This document shows, in pieces, positions 1 to 6,656 of a stretch of 11,919 nucleotides of DNA; the stretch's first letter is position 1; every line of letters starts with the position of its first letter. Under the pieces are notes generated by a model. The model had not been told where the DNA came from, did not search any database, and saw only the letters and a program-made list of their open reading frames with translations. A program made the position numbers and the translations under genes. Origin of the DNA: an uncultured Ruminococcus sp. (lineage in GTDB: Bacteria > Bacillota > Clostridia > Oscillospirales > Ruminococcaceae); assembly GCA_947175005.1 (NCBI GenBank), contig CAMWLD010000035.1:1-11919 (forward strand). The letters are read 5' to 3'.

Positions 1-1613
1 AGATGATACTCCGCTATGGGGTCAAGAGCGGAGGACGGCTCGGCCAGTATGATGAGATTTGACTGCTTGTAAAACACTCTCGCCACCGCCAGCTTCTGTC
101 CCTCGCCGCCCGAAAGATTCACTCCGTCCTCCTCAAATTCCGTGGTAAGGTGAGCGCAAAGTCCTCCGGGCAGCGTTTGCAGCCGCTCGGAAAATCCGCT
201 TTTTTCAAGGGCATAGAGAACCTCGTTATCATTCGCCTTTTCCCCGTGATCTAACAGCACATTTTCCTTTACCGTAGCCGCAAATATCTTAAAGTCCTGG
301 AAAACCGTCCCTATTTTCCTGCGGTATTCCTCCACGTCATATTCCTTTATGTTCACTCCGTCCAGCAGAATCTCACCCTCGTTTGCATCATACAAACGCA
401 TTATCAGCTTTATAAGCGTAGTCTTGCCTGCGCCGTTGTAGCCGACTATCGCAATTTTGCTTTTTGGGTCTATCTTCATATTGATGTTTTTAAGAATATA
501 CCCGTCCTTTTCATTGTACCCGAAGAACACATTTTTTAGCTCAATTTCTCTTGGATTTTCGGGAACTTTTCGGTTTTCTTCGCTTACGATCTTAGGCTCA
601 ATGCTAAGGAAATTCTGCATTTTATCCACATATAAGCTTATCTCCTGCATTTTGGGATATGTATCCGAGAACCGCCGCAAATTATTTTTCATGCGGTTTG
701 CAGTGCCTCTCATGACCGCCACATTACTGTAGGAGATTCTATGCAGCACCGCCGCACTGTACACAAGATAGATCATATAAACCACATCAATAAGAAAATC
801 ATTGCAGACATAATCCTTCATAAACTGCATAAGGAAACGCCTGCCCGCATTCCTTTTATCTATCGCCAGTACCTCGTCGTTCACCTGGTCGAAATCCTTT
901 AAAATAAGCTCGGAAGCTTCCGTATTCAGCCGCATTTCCTTGGCGTAATCATTAAGATAAAACACCCTGTTCACATACCCCAGCTTTCTCTCATGGGGAT
1001 TTTTTTCATTCCTTATCCTAAAATTCAGCTTGTTCAGAGCCTTTCCCTACCAAAGTGCAGCCACGAAGGACTCCGCCACAAATATGAAATAAACAGGGTC
1101 GCTGCCTATAAAGAACGCCCCCGACAGCACCACCGACGTCAGCCCCGTGAACAGGTTCCAGATCAGCCCGAACATTCTGTCCACCTGATTTTCCGCCTCC
1201 GACACCGACAGCACATAGTCGTTGTAAAATTCGGGATTGTCATAGCATTCAAGATCAATTTCCCTTGCCTTTTTATACATCATTTCCTTGATCGCCTGCT
1301 TTATCTTAGGCTGGCTTTTCATCTGTATTTTCTGATACAAAAATGAACTGTACCAAAGCCCCGCCATAACAAACGCAAGCAAGCAAACAAGAAATACCGC
1401 AGCTTCCATAAAGGGTCTGCCGAATTCCGCACACTCCAGAACATAATTAAGGCCAAATGTAAACTCCAGAAATATCACGATCTCATTCCGTATATGCTCC
1501 CCTATCAGCATAATCATGCAAACGGGAGCAGCCTTGAAGCAAAGCCCGAATAAAAACAGATTGTCCCTTATGACCTTTTTAACGCTGTCTTTTTTTGCAC
1601 TGTCCTTTTTCAT
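1..1613 (-). pseudogene. ABC exporter half-transporter (TMD-NBD), in-frame amber codon, 3' end outside window
   Basis: Membrane ABC exporter subunit, second of a tandem pair; substrate unknown. Translation starts at ATG 1613-1611, four bases downstream of a GGAGG ribosome site and overlapping the stop of the upstream ABC gene as ATGA. The hydrophobic TMD begins near residue 15. Codon 189 is TAG (1049-1047). I read codon by codon from 1046 down to 540, and the remaining part through its motifs: the same frame continues into a normal TMD end and nucleotide-binding domain, with no frameshift or other stop seen. Walker A is GYNGAGKTT (Lys about codon 397), the Q-loop is VFQD and the signature is LSGGEGQ. 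Walker B reads LIILAEPSSALD: the Mg-coordinating Asp before the catalytic Glu is Ala (codon 524). Aligned with the neighbour paralogue, the TAG lies in the loop before the conserved NK...YVNRV segment, so this is one gene, not two. Stop plus Walker B change suggest decay; programmed readthrough or a sequencing error are alternatives. The H-loop lies beyond the window. Confidence 0.72.
1047..1049 (-). other. In-frame TAG interrupting the ABC half-transporter
   Basis: The reading frame runs ...A-A-L-W-TAG-G-K-A-L-N-K... and stays open to position 1. It is a nonsense codon, not a frameshift. The product ending here would be 188 residues: TMD fragments only, with no ATPase. I see no convincing ribosome site with an in-frame start just downstream that would restart the second half. 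Confidence 0.85.
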
Positions 1614-3439
1614 ACCGCCGCCTCCTCTTTATAGCCCTCATCCGCAAGGTAATTCTGCGCCTGCTTATTGAACATCTCCGCATATTTCCCTGCCTGCCTC
1701 ATAAGCTCGCGGTGAGTCCCCTGCTCTATGACCGCCCCGTTTTCCAGCATAAACACCACATCTGCGTCCTTTACCGAGGAAAGCCTGTGGGAAATAAACA
1801 GGGTAATATGCCCCTTGCTTTCATTCATTATCCCCTTGTACAGCTCATACTCCGCAATGGGGTCAAGAGCGGAGGACGGCTCGTCAAATACCTTTACCGA
1901 AGCTTTCTGCGCAAACGCCCTTGCCACTACGATCTTTTGCTGCTCTCCTCCCGAAAGCACAGCCCCCTCATTGTCAAACTCCCTTGTCATTATCGTATCC
2001 ATGCCATGGGGCAGACTTTCCACCTTGTCCCATACTCCCGAGCATTTAAGTGAATGCCGTGCCGTATCCTCCCCATTTTCAAAATCTCCCCCCATAAGCA
2101 CATTGTCTTTTACCGACAAAGCAAGTATCTTATAGTCCTGAAAAGCCGCCGAAAACAGTTTTCTGTAGGCCTTTAAATTATACTCCTTGATGTTAATACC
2201 GTTCACGAGAATTTCCCCCGATGTCGGGTCGTAAAGCCTGAAAAGCAGCTTTATTATAGTGGATTTTCCCACACCGTTGTGCCCCACCAGTGCGCAGACC
2301 TTGTCCCCCTCTATTTTAAAGGACAGATCATTTATTACAGGCTCGTTTTCCTTGTATTCAAAGGAAACATTTCTGAATTCGATCGAGTGCACCTTGCTTT
2401 CGGGAATTATGCCGTCCCCGTCCTCGGGGATCTTTTCCTCATACTCCATAAAGGTGCGGAAATATTCCAGAAACTGCCCGTTTTTCAAAGCATCCGAAAA
2501 ATGACCGAACAGCCCTATAAGTATCCACGAGGACGTGGACATGGCCGTAAACATTATCGCAAGTTCTGCCAGCCCCATGGTCTTTGAAACAATTGTCCGA
2601 TAGGCGGCATATATCATTATCCCCTCAAACACCAGCGCAAATGTTGTAACATTCTGCGCCCAGCTGTAAATCATCGCCCTTTTGGAATATTTTTCGGCGA
2701 TCTCCACATTCCCCTCTATCGCCTCATTATACCGCTTCATCATCACTTTGTGGATATTCGAGTAGCGTATCTCCTTGGCAAATTCCGCCAGGTGCATTAC
2801 CCTGTTCACATACTCCTCTTTGCGGCTGTTTTTCACATTGTCCGCATACCGGCCATTCCATATCTTATTCATAAGTCCCCCGAAAAAGAAATTGCCGATT
2901 ATGGGAGAAATTACAAAAAGCACCGAAAATCTGTCGATCATAAACATGGAAGAAAACGCCGCAGCAGCCGCAATTATCCCGAAGATAACATCAAAGAAAA
3001 TGTTCACCGAATTTGTCATTTTTGCCGCCGCACCGTCCAGCGCCATAGTGTAGCGGTTGTAAAAATCAGGCTCTTCAAAGCAGCGCAGCTCCACATTCCT
3101 CGCCTTGGCATAAAGCTTGCGGTAAAGACAGCGGTAAATTTTGTTATCCGTCAAAGGCACGACCACCGTGGGTATAAAGCTGTTATACATCGCCCGCAAG
3201 CAGAACACCAAAAAGCATATGCCGATAAACTTCATAATAGTTTCAAAGGGCGCTTCTGTTTCAATGGCATTCATCACATACCGCAAAAAGAAAATGCTCA
3301 TAAATATCCATTCGGCATAACCCATAGCCGAATTTACCGCCGTATGTATAACTCTGCTCTTGCTTATTTCCCACACGGTTTTTACCGCATAGGCATTGTT
3401 GGCAAATATCCTTGCCTTGCTTTTTTCCTTTTCGCTCAT
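1610..3439 (-). CDS. ABC exporter half-transporter, ATP-binding and permease protein
   Basis: Type I ABC exporter subunit of 609 residues in the inner membrane; substrate not deducible. A TMD with hydrophobic segments near 42-60, 68-90, 145-165, 172-190, 262-280 and 292-312 is followed by an NBD from about 350. All catalytic motifs are present: Walker A GHNGVGKS (386-393), Q-loop Gln434, signature LSGGE (495-499), Walker B VKVFDE (515-520), D-loop SALD and H-loop His551. The frame is open up to an ATG at 3649, but that start has no ribosome site and would add 70 Lys-rich residues encoded partly by a poly-A tract. I chose ATG 3439 because AGGGA lies six bases upstream and the length then matches the family. 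It overlaps the next ABC gene by ATGA, so the two are translationally coupled and would be expected to pair as a heterodimer, although that partner is interrupted. The repeated PSSALDPIAEY motif marks them as paralogues. Confidence 0.9.
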   Translation of the reverse strand: MSEKEKSKARIFANNAYAVKTVWEISKSRVIHTAVNSAMGYAEWIFMSIFFLRYVMNAIETEAPFETIMKFIGICFLVFCLRAMYNSFIPTVVVPLTDNKIYRCLYRKLYAKARNVELRCFEEPDFYNRYTMALDGAAAKMTNSVNIFFDVIFGIIAAAAAFSSMFMIDRFSVLFVISPIIGNFFFGGLMNKIWNGRYADNVKNSRKEEYVNRVMHLAEFAKEIRYSNIHKVMMKRYNEAIEGNVEIAEKYSKRAMIYSWAQNVTTFALVFEGIMIYAAYRTIVSKTMGLAELAIMFTAMSTSSWILIGLFGHFSDALKNGQFLEYFRTFMEYEEKIPEDGDGIIPESKVHSIEFRNVSFEYKENEPVINDLSFKIEGDKVCALVGHNGVGKSTIIKLLFRLYDPTSGEILVNGINIKEYNLKAYRKLFSAAFQDYKILALSVKDNVLMGGDFENGEDTARHSLKCSGVWDKVESLPHGMDTIMTREFDNEGAVLSGGEQQKIVVARAFAQKASVKVFDEPSSALDPIAEYELYKGIMNESKGHITLFISHRLSSVKDADVVFMLENGAVIEQGTHRELMRQAGKYAEMFNKQAQNYLADEGYKEEAAV

Positions 3440-3445
3440 TTTCAT

Positions 3446-3450
3446 TCCCT
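3446..3450 (-). promoter_or_regulatory. Ribosome-binding site deciding the ABC exporter start
   Basis: AGGGA on the minus strand directly abuts an ATG at 3445-3443, with no spacer, and sits six bases before the in-frame ATG at 3439-3437. Usual spacing favours the second ATG, giving a protein beginning MSEKEK. Confidence 0.6.
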
Positions 3451-3520
3451 GCTTTCCGAATTTTTTACAGCACTGTCTTTTAAATTTAACATTTTTATTT
3501 TCCAAATTTTTTAACCGCTG

Positions 3521-3547
3521 TTTTTTTTTTTTTTTTAATTTTTTTTT
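3521..3547 (-). repeat. Homopolymeric A tract (A9-TT-A16) in the ABC leader
   Basis: The plus strand shows sixteen T (3521-3536), AA, then nine T (3539-3547), so the transcript carries A9-UU-A16 about 80 bases before the chosen start codon. Long mononucleotide runs slip during replication and transcription. The run lies inside an open frame joined to the ABC gene, where it would encode Lys codons, but it is more likely untranslated. Confidence 0.8.
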
Positions 3548-3605
3548 AATATTTATTAACATTTTAAATATCTTTTTTCGCTTAACTGAATAATGCCGCA
3601 ATTTT

Positions 3606-3614
3606 ATTTTACCA
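3606..3614 (-). promoter_or_regulatory. Alternative extended -10 element (TGGTAAAAT)
   Basis: The minus strand reads TGGTAAAAT, a TGN extended -10 with a 5/6 TATAAT match and no well-spaced -35. It would give a shorter leader than the promoter candidate further upstream. In such AT-rich DNA a chance match is quite possible. Confidence 0.22.
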
Positions 3615-3673
3615 TAAAACCTTGTTTTCGTATTGCAAAAAAGCGACATTTATCGTCAGTATGCCGCCACGGT

Positions 3674-3703
3674 ATTATGCCATGTTACTACGCTACGTTA
3701 CAA
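3674..3703 (-). promoter_or_regulatory. Candidate sigma-A promoter for the ABC exporter pair
   Basis: On the minus strand TTGTAA (3703-3698, 4/6 match to TTGACA) is separated by 18 bases from CATAAT (3679-3674, 5/6 match to TATAAT). It lies just downstream of the terminator of the preceding unit, where a new promoter is needed. Start of transcription would be near 3667, leaving a leader of roughly 230 bases. The call rests on consensus match only. Confidence 0.35.
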
Positions 3704-3749
3704 CCCAATAGTCTCTGAACAGGGTAATTGCCGTCAAAAGTGTTTTGCG

Positions 3750-3787
3750 AAACAAAAAGGCAAGATGAAAGTGTAATCATCTTGCCT
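3750..3787 (-). terminator. Rho-independent terminator after the YfhO-like gene
   Basis: On the minus strand AGGCAAGATGA (3787-3777) pairs perfectly over 11 bp with TCATCTTGCCT (3768-3758) across the 8-base loop TTACACTT, followed by TTTTG TTTC. It begins about 30 bases after the stop codon at 3818. It closes the transcription unit containing the YfhO-like gene, and probably ClpE and CvpA, and separates it from the ABC pair. Confidence 0.9.
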
Positions 3788-3817
3788 CCGTTTTCATGCC
3801 TTGATTATTCGGAACGC

Positions 3818-6598
3818 TTAATCAGCCGATTTTTTCCCGGCCTTTTTTCGGTAAATAACCGCCGCGCCGATCAGAATAACTACAGTGACACAGGATACAG
3901 CCATTCCTTCCCTAAGTCCGGGAACATGATAAACAAGCCTTATATTATGCTCGCCCGCAGGCAGCCTTATACCCGTCATGGACTCGTTTACGCAGACAGT
4001 ATCTACCTTTTTGCCGTTGTCATAAGCCTGCCAGCCCTTGCTGTACATAAGCTGAAGACAAAGCATCCTGTCATCGGGCAGGGTGATATTTCCGGTGATC
4101 TCATCATCTCCCAAAACAACATTCTCCATGGTATATTCCGAAAGCTTTTCATACTGCTCTATGTAATCCGAAACGGGATAAGCCGTCAGCCTCATATCAT
4201 CAAAGTCGCAGGAAGCAATGATCTCCAGTTTTTCCAGTTCCTCCACCGTGGAAAGACATACCGTGTAATTATTGCGTGCAGCATACCAATGATATGTTTG
4301 TGCAACAATGCCTCCGCCGAATTCTCCAGGTATCTTTACCGATTCATCGCCGTTGAGCATCATGGTGAAAGTGCCGTATCTATTGGAGTAGGGATCGATA
4401 TTGTTAATGGTTATATAAATTTCGCTGTCGGTAACAGTCTCCCTCGGAGTAATGGTATATTTGGTATAGGTAATGTCTCCGTATTCGTCGTATTTATAAA
4501 GCTCGGAAGCAATGTCGCATGGAACTTCACAGCTGACAGGCGGTATGATCCTGTCTCCCTGCATATCCTCCTCATTGACAGCAGCCCCGTACATCATATT
4601 TATGCCGTAATCCGCTCCGTTTTTCAAACGGCGCTCCTCGTTTGAGATCACATTTTCATAGGTAAATCCAAATGGCAGGGTATAGTTGTTTCTATAGAGG
4701 ATATTTTCGTCATCATTAACGGTATATTCCGAAAAAAAGTCAAAGGTATAGGGAAGCCTTCTTACATTATTCCTCTGCTCCATTTTTTTCGGCTCGCTGT
4801 GGATATAGTCTATCCCCCATACCGACATAAAGGGAAGCCTGTGCTCAAAGCCGCTTACCACATTCACCGAACCAAAGGTATAAAAATCAAACTCCGCCTC
4901 GCTCATCATATCGGTATAGCCTGAGGGAATAAGATTTGTAAATATATTCGGAAAAGCGACATCATGGCTGCTTGCCACATTATGCAGCACATAATTATCA
5001 ATATTTTCAAAGCGGACTATGTTGTCGCCCCCCGCAAGGTCACTTTTCTGCAGTTCATTAAGGTTATTCATCTGTTCATAGCTTTCAAATATTTCATCCA
5101 GCGTCTGAACCTTCGGATAGACAAGCACCTCGGCAATGCAAACCGCCGTCACCGACCAGGGCACAAGGATATATTTTACCTTACAGCCCTCTCTTTCAAT
5201 ACAGCTTATTGTAATGAGCGTATACACCTCAACAAGAACAATGATCGAATCGGGGGCAAGGTAGATAACCGCCATAACAAAAGTAAACACTATTAAAAGA
5301 AGATAAACTATCACCTCAAGTATATACCTTTGCTTTTCATTGATAACATCAAGAAAGCGGTCAAGCAGCTTTCTGAGAGGCGGTATGTTAATAAGGATGA
5401 TATATACAATAAGAACAGGCAACGCGCCCCTTCCCAGCATATAATCCATATTCAGCATATATATTATCAAAGCCCCTCCCGCCCATATCCTGTCGGAAAG
5501 TTCTGCATTCCGTATATTTTCCGCAACATAGGCTGCCGCATAAGCTCCTGCAAGTGAAAAAGCAAATACCCAACGGTGTTCGATATAAGTGAATGCGCAG
5601 AGAACTGCGGAAAAAAGCGGAAATGCGATACACAGTGAGCAAAGCCCCAGCAATATTTTATTAACGGCAGGGGCTTTTTTCATTGCCAAAAAGAAAACGA
5701 CCAGCGGCGCAATGACCACGCCCAGGGAAAACTCCACCGTATTCTGAGTATAGGCGTATCTTAACATCTCCATATCCAAGGTAACAGCCTGCTTAAAAAC
5801 ATTGTCATTGGCAGCCCCCACTCTGCCGCTGGACAAAATAGCAATTAATTGGGGGAGCGCCGCCCCTGCTGTAAGTGCAAGTCCACCCAGAGCTGCCAAA
5901 GCACCTCTGCTGCCGTAATACCAGAGCCTTTTGAAAAAGCCGTCCTCCTTTATAAATATGACCTTTACAAATGCAAAAATAACAGTTACAATAAGCTGAT
6001 AGAAAAACATATAGAAGCCGCCTGAAAGAACGCATATGGCAGAAGCTGCCAAAAGAAATTTACCGCTCTTTTTTTGGAAAATAAGTTCCATTCCCGCTAT
6101 CATCAGCGGTGCTGTAACTATGGTAAAGGGAGAAGCATAAAGTATATCCCATGCTATAGTATAAGGCGCAAAAACATAAAGCACAGCTGCCCCCACAGAA
6201 GCGAAAGGCTTCATTTTAAACACCCTGCACATGAACATAAAGGCGATACCCGCCAGGTACATGGATAGCGTATAGTATATTTTAAAGTAAAAAACGATAT
6301 TCTCATTATTCATGAAAATGAGGATCAGGTTAAAGGGATTAAAGGGCATACCCCCCGAAAAGAGTATCTCCGTGCCGAAAAGCAGCTTGTAGTTAATGCT
6401 TTGAAAGCTGCCGCCGAGCAGATCGGAATAAAACCGCTTAAGTTCCTTTATCGCAGGAATAAACTGGTAGACCACATCCGAGACATCGTCATACATATAC
6501 GGGCTTGAACCTGCATACAAAAGGTAGGCGACAGTGAACAACAGGGTATACAGTAACAGGCTGAATTTAAAAGGGTGCTGCTTTATAATGCTTTTCAT
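3818..6598 (-). CDS. YfhO family polytopic membrane protein
   Basis: Large membrane protein of 926 residues (929 if the ATG at 6607 is used). An N-terminal TM helix (about 12-30) is followed by an outward loop with the acidic pair YDDVSD, then some ten or more TM helices up to about 495. Next comes a long extracytoplasmic region, a C-terminal beta module with the pattern GWQAYDNGKKV...GIRLPAGEHNI, and one last TM helix before a Lys-rich tail. This is the architecture of the YfhO family, GT-C-like proteins; the Bacillus and Listeria members are implicated in glycosylating lipoteichoic or wall teichoic acid. The loop-1 acid pair is where GT-C enzymes keep their catalytic Asp. Role here (sugar transfer from a lipid-linked donor outside the membrane) is inferred. 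The start at 6598 is chosen because AAAGGA abuts the ATG at 6607 but is nine bases from this one. It lies 58 bases after the ClpE-like gene and is followed by a strong terminator. Confidence 0.85.
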   Translation of the reverse strand: MKSIIKQHPFKFSLLLYTLLFTVAYLLYAGSSPYMYDDVSDVVYQFIPAIKELKRFYSDLLGGSFQSINYKLLFGTEILFSGGMPFNPFNLILIFMNNENIVFYFKIYYTLSMYLAGIAFMFMCRVFKMKPFASVGAAVLYVFAPYTIAWDILYASPFTIVTAPLMIAGMELIFQKKSGKFLLAASAICVLSGGFYMFFYQLIVTVIFAFVKVIFIKEDGFFKRLWYYGSRGALAALGGLALTAGAALPQLIAILSSGRVGAANDNVFKQAVTLDMEMLRYAYTQNTVEFSLGVVIAPLVVFFLAMKKAPAVNKILLGLCSLCIAFPLFSAVLCAFTYIEHRWVFAFSLAGAYAAAYVAENIRNAELSDRIWAGGALIIYMLNMDYMLGRGALPVLIVYIILINIPPLRKLLDRFLDVINEKQRYILEVIVYLLLIVFTFVMAVIYLAPDSIIVLVEVYTLITISCIEREGCKVKYILVPWSVTAVCIAEVLVYPKVQTLDEIFESYEQMNNLNELQKSDLAGGDNIVRFENIDNYVLHNVASSHDVAFPNIFTNLIPSGYTDMMSEAEFDFYTFGSVNVVSGFEHRLPFMSVWGIDYIHSEPKKMEQRNNVRRLPYTFDFFSEYTVNDDENILYRNNYTLPFGFTYENVISNEERRLKNGADYGINMMYGAAVNEEDMQGDRIIPPVSCEVPCDIASELYKYDEYGDITYTKYTITPRETVTDSEIYITINNIDPYSNRYGTFTMMLNGDESVKIPGEFGGGIVAQTYHWYAARNNYTVCLSTVEELEKLEIIASCDFDDMRLTAYPVSDYIEQYEKLSEYTMENVVLGDDEITGNITLPDDRMLCLQLMYSKGWQAYDNGKKVDTVCVNESMTGIRLPAGEHNIRLVYHVPGLREGMAVSCVTVVILIGAAVIYRKKAGKKSAD

Positions 6599-6607
6599 AA
6601 GATTCAT

Positions 6608-6613
6608 TCCTTT
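6608..6613 (-). promoter_or_regulatory. Ribosome-binding site deciding the YfhO-like start
   Basis: AAAGGA directly abuts the ATG at 6607-6605 and lies nine bases before the in-frame ATG at 6598-6596. Spacing favours the latter (protein starting MKSIIKQH), but three extra N-terminal residues cannot be excluded. Confidence 0.55.
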
Positions 6614-6656
6614 GCTTTGGATATTGCAGTCGAAAGCTGCGCCCTTTGCAAGCGCG

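Larger units (their letters stand above)
3440..3749 (-). other. Gene-free leader/intergenic region upstream of the ABC exporter pair
   Basis: About 310 bases lie between the terminator of the upstream unit and the ABC exporter start. On the minus strand it holds two weak promoter candidates, a very A-rich stretch with runs of nine and sixteen A, several short ATG-initiated frames including one of 16 codons, and the ribosome site of the ABC gene. I see no recognisable riboswitch, T-box or protein-binding palindrome. The plus-strand frames here are low-complexity Phe/Leu/Ile shadows of the A-rich tract. Confidence 0.6.

Noticed and set aside
1047..1049. Selenocysteine or pyrrolysine insertion at the in-frame stop
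   Set aside because: The codon is TAG, so not selenocysteine; pyrrolysine has no known role in ABC exporters and no insertion element is recognisable.
2750..3514. 254-codon plus-strand open frame opposite the ABC exporter
   Set aside because: Antisense shadow of the TMD; the His/Arg/Lys-rich composition and Phe/Ile tail simply reflect the other strand.
3440..3649. Long form of the ABC exporter starting at 3649
   Set aside because: No ribosome site at 3649, extra 70 residues are Lys-rich low complexity from an A tract, and the 609-residue form already has the normal family length.
3681..3703. Repeat-like GTTACTACGCTACGTTAC in the ABC leader
   Set aside because: It is a mirror/direct-repeat pattern (TACG twice), not an inverted repeat, and too short to support an operator.
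3728..4645. 305-codon plus-strand open frame opposite the YfhO-like gene
   Set aside because: It lies entirely antisense to a well-supported family member, crosses the terminator hairpin, shows no family motifs and has no convincing ribosome site.
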